64,000 nucleotides of DNA from Myrica gale. Taxonomy: Eukaryota; Streptophyta; Magnoliopsida; Fagales; Myricaceae. A program made the position numbers and the translations under genes. This document shows, in pieces, positions 13,350-23,675 of the stretch. Every line of letters begins with the position of its first letter. The first letter of the stretch is position 1. The notes under the pieces are model-generated. The model saw only the letters and a list, made by a program, of their open reading frames with translations. It was not told where the DNA came from and did not search any database. The stretch spans positions 11,085,001-11,149,000 of the forward strand of contig OZ005621.1 in the NCBI GenBank assembly GCA_963930655.1, given 5' to 3'.

Positions 13350-15509
13350 ATGGAAGACAATCCATCCAATCCCTTATATCTACACCATGCTGAAAACACT
13401 GGTGTTGTCTTAGTCTCAGAACCCCTTCTTGGTGCTCAGAACTATTACACCTGGCATCGATCAATGATCATGGCCCTCACCATAAAAAACAAACTCAGAT
13501 TCATTAATGAGAGCATTCCTAAACCAAATTCTGATAATTTCTCGTTTTTTGCTTGGTCTCGATGCAACATGATAGTCACATCTTGGTTGCTTAATTCTGT
13601 ATCAAAGAATATTGCTGCCTCTGTAATATAAATAGATTGCACATCACGTCTAGAATGACCTCCACGGGGGTTTCACACTCACAAGAACTTGGCTACCTTG
13701 CTGCAAGATGGTGCTTCAGTTAGTAACTATTTCACCAAGCTCAAGGTGTTCTGAGATGAACTTCAATACTATTGCCCGATGGATGCCTGCATATGTGGAT
13801 CTAAATGCAAAGCCACAATTTCCATGGTTGTTGGTCATGAGAGGGAGTTCATTCTTCAATTTCTCATGGGATTAGATGAGAAATTCTCTCCTGCACGTGG
13901 AGAAATCCTCTTGACTATCTTCCTCCCATAAACAAGGTTTTTTTTCACTCATAATCCAAGAATAATAACAGCTTGGAAACAAACATGTTATAAAAGAATC
14001 TATTGTCATGGCTTTGAAAAATGATGTTGTTTGCAGCTCTGGAGGTTACAAGTCTGTCAACAAGCCTCTTTGTACCCATTGTGGGAAGTCTGGACACACA
14101 ATGGACAAATGTTACAGACTTCATGGATTCTCTTCCCCGGTTTTAAGTTCACCAAGGGAAGATCTTATTCTGCTTATAATGCTACTCAGGATTTGGAAGA
14201 TCATTCACAGTTTAATTTCCTCTCTCCAGATCAACCTTTCGTGAATCAAACCTTTGAAACTCAATCATCTGTCAACCAAGTTTTAGTCACTCAACCCCTC
14301 AATTCTCCCTTTGTTTCGAACTTTCAGGTATCCTTAGCTCTTCATCTGATCATTTTCTTTCACATGTCTTACCATTCTCCTCAATCCTATTTTTCCTTTA
14401 AATCTTGGATCCTTAACAGGGGTGCCACAGATCACATGATTTGTTCATTAGATTTTTTTACAACTATTACTTCCACTGTTCAAATAAAATTCAATCTACC
14501 AAATGGTGAACACGTTATTGCCACTCACCTTGGACATTAACCTTCACCACTGGTTCTCAATGCATAATGTACTCCATATTCCACACTTTTCTGTCAATCT
14601 CATATCTGCCAGTAAACCGACATCTGACCTTTCCTGTTGCTTGATTTTTCTCAAAAATTATTGCTACATATAGGACCTTACTCCTTGGAAGATGATTGAA
14701 GTTGCTAAGCTTTCAAAGGGTCTCTATCATCTCCTGCCAGCTTGTGCAACTGTTTCTAATTCTGTAACTTTTTCTTCATGTAATCATAGTTCACAATCTT
14801 ATCCTTTTCTATGGCATTGCCGCTTAGGACATATTTCTAATTAACATTTACAGCTGATAAATTCCATTTTGCCTACTTATATTATCACTTCAATGTATAC
14901 TCCTTCACCTTGTTCTCATGCCTCTTCTCTCTTTCAACTCATTCATTGTGATATCTGTGGCTCATTTCCTACCTTGTCCTATGATGGTTTTATCTATTTT
15001 CTATCCATTGTAGATGACCATTCTAGATGTACATGAGTTTACCTTATGAAAACAAAATCTAAAACCCAAAGATACATTTCACCCTTTTGTGAGTTAGTCG
15101 AAACTCAGTTTCAATCCCCTGTTAAAACTTTGAATCTGACAATGGATTAAAGTTTAATATGACTTATTTTTTCAACCACAAACGTACCATCCATCACAAA
15201 AGTTGTCCATACACCTCAAAACATAATTCTGTCATTGAAAGAAAACATCAACACATTTTAAATGTTGCTAGATCCCTTAGATTTTAGGCTAACCTTCCCA
15301 ATTCTTTCTGGAGTGATTGCAAACTTACATCTATCCACTTAATCAATAGATTACCTACACCTCTACTTCACAATCATTGTCCATTTGAACTTCTGTTTCA
15401 GAAACTTCTAAACTATTCTCTTTTAAGAATCTTAGGTTGCTTAGCTTTTGTGTCTACTACCTCAGTTTCGAAATAAGTTTGAACCTACATCAGTACCATG
15501 TAGATTTTT
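13350..15509 (+). pseudogene. Copia gag, protease and integrase remnants
   Basis: The frame at 13350 encodes a Copia gag N-terminus (NPLYLHHAENTGVVLVSEPL, then YYTWHRSM). A CCHC zinc knuckle (CTHCGKSGHTMDKC) lies near 14074-14115. A protease-like segment with GATDHM follows near 14420, its catalytic Asp context degraded. Next come a GAG-pre-integrase-like HCRLGHIS at about 14815 and an integrase core with DICGSF near 14950, DDHSR near 15013 and IERKHQHIL near 15236. Several stops and frame changes make the product non-functional. The sequence breaks off at 15509 at the insertion of the nested element. Confidence 0.75.
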
Positions 15510-16454
15510 TGTTGGCTTTTGTGCACAATCGAGATTTTAATGATTTCAATAAATGAATCAAGTTTATAAAATGGACATCCTCAAAGACAAAGACGACTTG
15601 ATGAAAGAGCCAAAGACTTGAAGAAAGAAGAACAAGAAGATGCAAGGAGCTCAAAGTGAAGATTCAAGACCTTAGGGTATAATCCTTGTAACTCTTTATT
15701 TCAGTTTTGACAAAGATTTGAATCACGCACTTGTATATCTTTCAAAACGTGCAAAAACAGTTTTAAGTTTTATTTGAAAGATTAAAATATTTTTAAAGGT
15801 TTCAAAACACCCCAAACAAACTCTCAAACCCATGATATCATTTGTATAGCTTGAGAAATATTTCAAACCTTCATATTTCATATTTCTCATATTATTCACA
15901 TAAATTACACTTTCACATCCTTGTCATTGTGTGAATCAAAAGAGATAGAGCGTTCAATCTTCTTATCCACTCTTTGAGAGAGTTTATCCTTGTATCTCAT
16001 TATCCAAAATAGATGTTTCTTTTAGTGAGGTTGTTCACTAAAGAAGAAGCTTTGAGAGTGTATATCTCAAGCTTGGTGAGGTTGTGAGTGATGAGCAAGA
16101 AAAACCACTTGGGTGGGTTTCAGTGTTGAGCCCGAGAGAAAACACTTGTACGGTTCTCTTGCACCCGGAAGCTAGTGTGTAAAGCTATTGGAGAATTGTG
16201 GAAAACCTCAAGGCTCGGTGAAGGAGCTTGAGAGGTGGATGTAGGAGGGTTTGCCGAACCACCTAAAAATCGAGTGTTTGCTTCTCTTATCCCTACTATT
16301 TACTTTCAGCACATACTTACTCTTATTGCATATTATACTTGTGCTAAAGTAGTATCTACTAGCAAGCACGTGTTTGGGGGTCAATACCGAAAAGTTTTAG
16401 AAAACCAATTCACCCCCTCTTGAGTTGCCTTAATCCTGAAAACTAGGACTCACA
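15510..16454 (+). repeat. 5' LTR of the Sirevirus-like element (945 bp)
   Basis: It matches the 3' LTR closely at both ends, with scattered substitutions. It lacks the two 338-bp units found in the 3' LTR: sequence passes directly from CTCTCAAACCC to CATTTGTATAGC near 15830. It also carries a short extra piece near 15638. Because LTRs are identical at insertion, the difference arose afterwards or by template recombination. Confidence 0.85.
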
Positions 16455-16456
16455 AT

Positions 16457-16474
16457 TGGTATCAGAGTTGGGTG
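16457..16474 (+). promoter_or_regulatory. Primer-binding site for initiator tRNA-Met
   Basis: TGGTATCAGAGTTGGGTG begins three to four bases after the 5' LTR. The first eleven bases are the standard plant Copia primer-binding site, complementary to the 3' end of initiator methionine tRNA. This fixes the orientation of the element as plus. Confidence 0.85.
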
Positions 16475-16508
16475 CTCGTTATACAAGATTTAACAATCTT
16501 GAGTTAGA

Positions 16509-18113
16509 ATGACAATTTCATGCTTCAACACTCAAGTTGAAGGACTTTCCACACTTAGACCACCATTTTTTAATGGAAGTGATTATGCATTCTGGAAAGT
16601 TAGGATGAACATTTATCTTCAATCTATTGATTATAATTTGTGGATATGCATTTTAAATGAACCACATGTGCCTACAAAGAAAGTTGGAGAAATAGAGTCT
16701 CTTAAGAGCGAAACCGAATATGATGTAAATGATAAAATGAAAATCTCTCTAGATGCAAGAACTATGAAAATTTATACTGTGCATTAGATAGAGGAGAGTT
16801 TAATAGAATTGCATCTTGCTCAAATGCTAGAGATATAGAGTCTCCTAAGAGCGAAAACGAATATGATGCAAATGATAAAATGAAAATCTCTCTAGATGCA
16901 AGAGCTATGAAAATATTATATTGTGCATTAGATAGAGGAGAGTTTAATAGAATTGCATCTTGCTCAAATGCTAGAGATATATGACATACTCTAGAAGGAT
17001 TCAATTCGAGTCAAAGAGTCAAAAATCAACATGCGTGTTCATAACTATTAGTTATTTAAAATGACACCAGAGGAGTCCATTACTATCATGTATACTAGAT
17101 TTACCACAATTATAAATGCCTTCAATGCACTTGGTAAATCTTATACTAGCTCTGATTTGGTGAGAAAAATCCTTAGGTCTCTACCAAAGGCATGGGAGGC
17201 AAAAGTGACCGCCATACAAGAAGCCAAGGATCTCACCAAGCTTCCTCTAGATGAGCTCATTGGATCCTTAATGACCCATGAGATCCAAATGCTCGAAAAA
17301 GAAGATGAGAGCAAGAAAAAGATGAGGATCGCTCTCAAATCCTCCACAATTGAAGATGGAAATGAAGATGAGGAAGATATAGTCTTAATGACTAGAAAGT
17401 TCAAGAACTTCCTTAAGAGAAGAGAAGCCTCAAATACAAGAAGACATCTTGGAAGGCTAATGATGAAAGCTCCTCCTCCTCCTCCTCCTCCGAAGAAGAT
17501 GGAGAAATAGCCAACATGTGCTTTATGGCATTTGAAGACGATGATGAGGTATATTCTTCAAATGATGAGCCTAAAATTTCTTATAGTGAGCTTCAAAATG
17601 CATTTGATGATCTTTTATGTCAATTTGAACTACTAGGTTCAAAATATACATCTTTGAAAAAGAAACTCATTTTGATCTCAAAAGAAGTTGATTTATTGAA
17701 AAATGAGTGAGATACTCTAAAGCTAGAAAACGATTTGTTCCAACAAAAAACTTTAGAATTTGAAAATGAAAATGTTGCTTTGAACAACAAAATTTTTTTC
17801 TCAAAGCAAAATCATTGAGAAGTTTACTAAAGGAAGCAAAACTTTGGAAAACATGCTTAGTGGTCAAAGATGTGTCTTTGACAAAAGTGGCTTAGGTTAC
17901 AAGCCTTCAATTCACCAAAAATACTTTAAGAATTATTTTGTGAAGGCTAAGTTTTTTAATGCACCTACTCAAATTAGTCATTTTTGCAACAAAGATGAAC
18001 ATCTTGTTTTTGATTGTGCATTAAAGAAGCTTGGGAGCAAGACTCTCAAGAAGATATGGGTTCCAAAAGGAACCAAAGCTAACATTGAAGGACCCAAGAA
18101 GGCTTGGGTATAA
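16509..18113 (+). pseudogene. Degenerate gag of the Sirevirus-like element
   Basis: The frame opens at 16509 with a gag N-terminus (phrase PPFFNGSDYAFWKVRM). It is thrown out of phase by a 142-bp tandem duplication (copies from about 16687 and 16829). The UBN2-type gag core resumes at 17061-17510 (LRSLPKAWEAKVTAIQEA), with an acidic linker and a CTC triplet run near 17469. Further frames at 17516-17710 and 17844-18113 include a damaged zinc knuckle (FCNKDEHLVFDC) and the WVPKGTKAN phrase seen in Sirevirus gag-pol. After 18113 a short protease-like trace may remain, but pol is gone. It cannot make a full protein. Confidence 0.75.
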
Positions 18114-18640
18114 AAAATAGTTTCTTGATTCTCTTGTAGGATGGAGAAATAAACGATGCTTGGATGAAACTTGTCTATCAAGAAGGCTTGTGACATTTGA
18201 GGACATATGCTAAAAGGGAAACCTTTGATAACATCTAAATCCTTGTTTGAGAATATGTTCTTTATTGTTGGCTAATTATATTCTATGATATTTTCTTGGT
18301 TATTAATGTTATAAATGTAAATATATTTATCTTTGACATATTTTCTTGCATTTATCAAAATGGAACATCGATAAGTTAATTTTTTTACAAAATCATGTAC
18401 TTGGATCAATTTTTGTGAGCTTAAACCTTTTTGGTTGAGAATGATCTTTTAAATTGTCATTGGTAGCTAAGAGGTTGGTACAAACCCACTCGGTGGGCTA
18501 CTATCGTAATAGCAATAGACTCTTGAGTCCCCGTTAGACATTCTCTATACCATTTCAATGAAATTGTCGTTTAAAACTACAAGTTGTTTTTAGGATAAAA
18601 ATGAACTTTTGAATTCTATCCATGCATCCTCTTTTTTATT
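18114..18640 (+). other. Non-coding internal sequence where pol is deleted
   Basis: Between the gag remnant and the first polypurine tract there are about 500 bases without family-like frames. In autonomous relatives this place holds several kilobases of pol. The junction near 18200-18250 probably marks the deletion, but it leaves no clear repeat. Confidence 0.5.
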
Positions 18641-18643
18641 GAC

Positions 18644-18948
18644 AAAGGGGGAGAATTCTTAAATGTCTACATGCTTGGATTCCCTTTGTTTTTAGAATGC
18701 ATATTTGGGGAGATATGTATCCTTTGTCTTTTTGATGTAACAAAGGGGGAGAAATGTGCTAATAGTTTTGATGACTGTATATTCTCCTTTTGAATTGGAT
18801 TATGAACATTGATTGTATTATTCCTTTATGATCCAAATGGCAACAAATAATGCTTTGTCTCAAGTTTAAAATGTTTGTTCAATTGCAAAAGATAGGGGGA
18901 GTCATCCCAAAACTATCAATTTATTTTCATCATAAAAAAGGGGGAGAT
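18644..18948 (+). promoter_or_regulatory. Four polypurine tracts upstream of the 3' LTR
   Basis: AAAGGGGGAGA occurs at 18644 and 18742, GATAGGGGGAG at 18891, and AAAAAAGGGGGAGA at about 18934, directly before the 3' LTR. The last one is the functional plus-strand primer position. Multiple upstream copies of the polypurine tract are a recognised hallmark of the Sirevirus genus. Confidence 0.85.
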
Positions 18949-20531
18949 TGTTGGCTTTTGTGCATAATCGAGATTTTGATGATTTCAATAAATGAATCAA
19001 GTTTATAAAATGGACATCCTCAAAGACAAAGACGACTTCATGAAAGAGCCAAAGACTTGAAGAAAGAAGAACAAGGAGCTCAAAGTGAAGATTCAAGACC
19101 TTAGGGTATAATCCTTGTAACTCTTTGTTTCACTTTTGACAAAAATTTGAATCACGCACTTGCATATCTTTTAAAATGTGCATAAACCGTTTTAAGTTTT
19201 ATTTGAAAGATTAAAATATTTTTCAAGGTTTCAAAACACCCAAAACAAACTCTCAAACCCTTCATATACTAATGGGAACTAAGTCGTTAAAATTGAGTGT
19301 TTAAAAGTTGTCAAAACATGGTTTTAAATGAACTGGTCGATGAAATTATTTGTAGCGGTCGACCGCTACATGAAGCGGATGATGTTGACAGAATTCAAAT
19401 TTATGACCGTTGGGCAATGACTAGTTGAAGCAGTCAACCGGTACATGAAGCGGTCGACCGGTACAACTATAAAATTGTCAAATCGACCCCTAACGGTTAT
19501 AAACGGCTAGTTTTCACATGTGGTCTACAAATACACCTTCATTTCGTCCAAAATGAAAAACCTACGACCACATATCATTTGTATAGCTTGGGAAGTAAGT
19601 CATATACTTATGGGAAGTAAGTCGTTAAAATTGGGTGTTTAAAAGTGGTCAAAACATGGTTTTAAATGAACCGGTCGATGAAATTATTTGTAGCAGTCGA
19701 CCGCTACATGAAGCGGATGATGTTGACAGCATTCAAATTTATGACCGTTGGGCAACGACTAGTTGAAGCAGTCGACCGGTACATGAAGCGGTCGACCGGT
19801 ACAACTATAAAATTGTCAAATCAACCCCTAACGGTTATAAACGGCTAGTTTTCACATGTGGCCTACAAATACACCTTCATTTCATCCAAAATGAAAAACC
19901 AACGACCACATATCATTTGTATAGCTTGAGAAATATTTCAAACCTTCATATTTCATATTTCTCATATCATTCACACAAATTACACTTTCACATCCTTGTC
20001 ATTGTGTGAATCAAAAGAAATAGAGCTTCCAATCTTCTTATCCACTCTTTGAGAGAGTTTATCCTTGTATCTCATTATCCAAAATAAGTGTTTCCTTTAG
20101 TGAGGTTGTTCACTAAAGAATAAGCTTTGAGAGTGTATATCTCAAGCTTTGTGACGTTGTGAGTGGTGAGCCAAAAAAACCACTTGGGTGGGTTTCAGTG
20201 TTGAGCCCGAGAGAAAACACTTGTACGGTTCTCTAACACCCGGAAGCTAGTGTGTAGAGTTATTGGAGAATAGTGGAAAACCTCAAGGCTCGGTGAAGGA
20301 CCTTGAGAGGTGGATGTAGGAGGGTTTGCCGAACCACCTAAAAATCGAATGTTTGCTTCTCTTATCCCTACTCTTTACTTTCAGTACATACTTACTCTTA
20401 TTGCATATTATACTTGTGCTAAAGTAGTATCTACTAGTAAACACGTCTTTGGGGGTCAATACCGAAAAGTTTTAGAAAATTAATTCACCTCCCCTCTTGA
20501 GTTGCCTTAATCTCGAAAACTATGACTCACA
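18949..20531 (+). repeat. 3' LTR of the Sirevirus-like element (1,583 bp)
   Basis: It has the same ends as the 5' LTR but is about 640 bases longer, because it contains two tandem copies of a 338-bp unit (19263-19600 and 19601-19938). Each unit carries CG-rich palindromes such as GCGGTCGACCGC and CCGGTCGACC-like words plus the repeated phrase TACATGAAGCGG. The right end abuts the TTTTT target duplication, and old Copia sequence resumes at 20537. Confidence 0.85.
19263..19938 (+). repeat. Tandem 338-bp duplication inside the 3' LTR
   Basis: Matching landmarks are offset by exactly 338 bases: CATATACTAATGGGAA at 19263 and CATATACTTATGGGAA at 19601, and CATATCATTTGTATAGC at 19571 and 19909. Both units contain the GCGGTCGACCGCTACATGAA palindrome block; copy differences are few. 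The duplicated unit contains the likely regulatory palindromes. Confidence 0.85.
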
Positions 20532-20536
20532 TTTTT

Positions 20537-22330
20537 AAGATATCCAAATGGTACAAAAGGTTACAAACTTATTGATTCCATCACTCATAAAATTAGTATA
20601 TCTCGGCATGCCATCTTCTATGAATCCATTTTTCCCTTCTCAAAACTTTCTTCAAATTCTAATTCTACCTTCCTTCAAGATATTGTTTTTGCTAATCTTT
20701 CTAACGTAACTCTCTCACAGATGATCATACATATCCTTCATCTACCCCTGACTTTACAGACCCATTACCTTTTGAGTCTCACACAAATATTGTCACAAAT
20801 CATTCTCCTCATATTACACAACTCATACCCCTATTGTTATCACAGATAGTTCACCCAATATTTCACAGGTTTCTTAATCTATTTCCCAGCCTCTTTCACC
20901 ACATGTTCGAAAATCTAGAATCAAGAGACAACCTATATACTTGTAGGATTATCACTATCAATTGGCCCAAAATATTAAGAGCAACTCCAGTCAATCCTTG
21001 GATACAGTTTCTTCTTCTTGTCCTTTATATCCTATCTCTTCATATATCTCTTATTCAAAGTTTTCACCCCCTCATAAAGCCTTCACTTTAGCTGTCTCTA
21101 GTCACCCTGAATGACAGTTTTTTTCATGAGGCTGTCAAGGTTCCTGAGGGGCGAGAGGCGATGCAAACTGAAATCAATGCTCTTGAACTTGATAATACTT
21201 GGATTTTGATTGATCTTCCTTCTAACAAAATAGCAATCGGATGTAAGTGGGTTTACAAATGCAAATTCAAAGTTGATGGTACTCTTGAACGTTATAAAGC
21301 AAGTTGCAAAAGGGTACACACAACAAGAGAGTACAGATTACTTTGATACTTTCTCCCCTGTGGCAAAACTTACTACAGTTCGCTATCTATTAGCTTTAGC
21401 TGCCATTTATAAATGGGAGTTGCATCAACTAGACGTCAATAATGAGTTTCTTCATGGAGAACTTGATGAAGAAGTTTTCATGAAATTACCTCAGGGTTTC
21501 TCACAGGCTGGTTATCAGCATGTCTGTTGATTTACCAAGTCGTTATATGGCTTGAAGCAAGCCAGTCAACAATGGTTTCAAAAAATTTCTACTACTTTGC
21601 TGATTTATGGTTTCAAGTAGTTTTCATCTGATTATTCTCTTTTTATTAAGTCTGGTGATTTTTTTATAACCCTTTTAGTTTATGTCGATGACATTGTAAT
21701 TGCAAGCAACTCTTCTACATCTGTTGTTGCATTAAAGTCATGGGTCCTTTGAAGTTCTTTCTTGGACTGGAAGTAGCACGATCTTCAACAGGGATCTCAT
21801 TATGTTAGCGCAAGTATAACATGGAAGTAATTCAAGATGATGGGCTATTAGCAGCTAAGCCATAAAAAATCCCCATGGATTCTACTTCACGGCTTAACAG
21901 TTCAGATGGAGATTTACTTGAGGATCCTACCTCTTATTGGAGATTGATTTGAAGACTTTTATACTTAACAATTACTCGGCATAATATATGTTTTGCCATT
22001 AATACATTAAGTCAGTTTTTGTCTCAACCTCGGCAGCCTCATCAAGCTGCTGCCCTCAAGGTTCTCAATACCTCAAAGGGTCTGCAGGTCAAGGCATATT
22101 CCTCTCAAATTCCTCATTTGTCCAGTTGAATCTCCAATTCCTCATTTGTCCAGTTGAAGGCATTCTGTGATTCTGATTGGGGAGCTTGTCTCGATACTAT
22201 AAGATCAGTCACAGGGTTTACTATTTTTCTTGGTGATTCTTTGATTTCATGGAAAGTGAATTCCAACTTCTGTTTACAACAAGTAGAAAGTAAAGTTAAG
22301 AACACTCATTTATGGGTTAAGTATGCATAA
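20537..22330 (+). pseudogene. Copia reverse transcriptase and RNase H remnants (old element, right part)
   Basis: After the nested element the Copia reading continues with RYPNGTKGYKL-like sequence at about 20540. The reverse transcriptase begins near 21161 with the typical LDNTWILIDLP and [10 protein letters not shown] phrases. It continues in another frame at 21273 ([20 protein letters not shown], then [18 protein letters not shown]). The YVDD catalytic box is intact at 21681-21692, but stops and frameshifts surround it. RNase H traces ([15 protein letters not shown]) reach about 22310. No 3' LTR is recognisable. Confidence 0.75.
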
Positions 22331-22618
22331 GTTTTGATCCCTCTTAAGTTTTAATTTTTGTACACAAAACTAGTGGTTGACATGTCAGCTTCAATTATAA
22401 GTTGACACATGTCACTTAAAAATATAATTATGTGACTTTTTTTATTTTATTTTTTTATTTTAGTTGGTGTGTGAGCAATTAATTTTGTGGATGTACGTTT
22501 ATCGGAAGGACTTATTTGACAAAAAATTACAAACTGAAGGACCCTCTATGATTAATTTAAAAATTCAATGATGATTTGTTAAAAAGAAGTCAAAACGTAA
22601 AGACTAAATATGTACTTA
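22331..22618. other. AT-rich dispersed-repeat-like sequence
   Basis: No gene. The right side contains the phrase GACTAAATATGTACTTA, which reads like the edge of a small dispersed plant repeat. Its left partner was not found. Confidence 0.3.
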
Positions 22619-22626
22619 CTTAATCC

Positions 22627-22956
22627 TAGGGGTGGGCAAAAAACTCGTGACCCGACGACCTGAACCGGCTCGACCTGTTTTCGACCCGATCGGGGCGGGT
22701 TTAGGCGGGTTCGGGTTTGTATGTAAAGGAAAACCGATTTTCGGGTTCGGGTATAATAACAAACCCGACCTATTACCCGAACCCGAAAATCTAATACCCT
22801 CAGCTAAGGTCGGGGTGGTCAAAAACCCGTGACCCGACGATCCGTTTTCAACCCGATCGAGGCTGGTTTAGGCGGGTTCGGGTTTTTATATGAGAAAAAC
22901 CGAATTTTTATCTAGGTTAAAATTTTTGAACCAAAACCCGGGTTTGCCCTCCCCTA
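22627..22956. mobile_element. hAT-type MITE, 330 bp, with CCCGACCCG/CGGGTTCGGG content
   Basis: Terminal inverted repeats are TAGGGGTGGGCAAA on the left and TTTGCCCTCCCCTA on the right (one mismatch). They are flanked by a perfect 8-bp target duplication CTTAATCC (22619-22626 and 22957-22964), diagnostic of the hAT superfamily. The interior has two diverged copies of a block containing GTGACCCGACGA and GGCGGGTTCGGGTTT. There is no coding capacity. Confidence 0.9.
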
Positions 22957-22964
22957 CTTAATCC

Positions 22965-23667
22965 TTTTATTTATTTTTATCTAGCCATATTGTACTTTTT
23001 CTTTTGTAGCGCCCTTAGCAGTGCATAGTAAGAATTCAAGAACTGTGTTTGGATGAGCGGTGAATTTTTTTGGAGGCAGTGTAGATTTTCTTGGGATTTG
23101 TGAAAAAGTTGTTAGATTTTGTAAAAGGGTATTGGAGTTTGTAAAAAGTTGTAATTTGTAAAAAAAAAACTATTGGAGTTTGTAAGAATGTATTAGAGTT
23201 GGTAAAAGAATGATTGTAAAAAATCTTTTAAATTTTTTTTGTGTCATTCAAACAAAGGCTTACGAACAAAAATATATTTTTAGCTCATCAATTGAGGGGT
23301 CTTGACCCTTTGCACCTTGAACTATCAATTTTGCTACATTTTACCTCTAAATTACCAGTCATGTGTACTTTTCAAGTCTTTGTCCTTAACTAAAATAAAA
23401 ATTAAGTCTTTTGTAAGTGAAATGACTACTTTACCCCACACAAAGTCATGGGACAAAATATTATAGGTGCAAAGTTATCATTTCTCGTAAAAAAATCCTA
23501 GTTTTGGTCCAAATTAATGTACAAGGGTGCGAAGTTGGAGGACTTGATGATGGGCTAAAAGTGTATTTAGCATGAGCGAAGTTTATTTTGGCCTGCTAGA
23601 AAATTTCATTGAAATGCAAATTTTGTTAAATGGGTTGCCTCAGTCATAAACGACAGCACTTTCCCGT
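22965..23667. other. Intergenic sequence with a small MITE-like repeat
   Basis: No gene is seen. Bases 23280-23595 match, in the same orientation, the repeat at 29030-29415; shared phrases include ACTATCAATTTTG, CTACATTTTACC/GTTACATTTTGCC and GAAATGACTAC/GAAATGACAA. The ends resemble inverted repeats containing AAAAGTGTATTT. The stretch 23040-23260 is a TTTGTAAAA-rich repeat that begins with TGTTTGGATG and ends with CATTCAAACA, another possible MITE. Confidence 0.5.
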
Positions 23668-23675
23668 ATGGGCTG

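Larger units (their letters stand above)
15510..20531 (+). mobile_element. Sirevirus-like Copia element lacking pol, nested in the older Copia
   Basis: The element is bounded by LTRs that start TGTTGGCTTTTGTGCA and end ACTCACA. It is flanked by TTTTT on both sides (15505-15509 and 20532-20536), as expected for a 5-bp target duplication. A primer-binding site complementary to initiator tRNA-Met follows the 5' LTR, a degenerate gag follows that, and four polypurine tracts precede the 3' LTR. There is no integrase, reverse transcriptase or RNase H, so it is non-autonomous. The gag style, multiple AAAGGGGGAGA tracts and CG-containing palindromes in the LTR point to the Sirevirus (Maximus/SIRE) lineage. 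Confidence 0.85.
13014..22330 (+). mobile_element. Old degenerate Copia retrotransposon, interrupted by a younger element
   Basis: A primer-binding-site-like TGGTATCGAAGC begins at 13124, directly after a possible LTR end (GTCAACA). The LTR start is unclear; TGTTATACTG at 13014 is one candidate. Gag, protease, integrase, reverse transcriptase and RNase H follow in Copia order on the plus strand, all with stops and frameshifts. The Sirevirus-like element at 15510-20531 is inserted between the end of the integrase region and the start of the reverse transcriptase region. The coding trace ends near 22330 without a recognisable 3' LTR, so the element is also truncated there. Confidence 0.8.
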
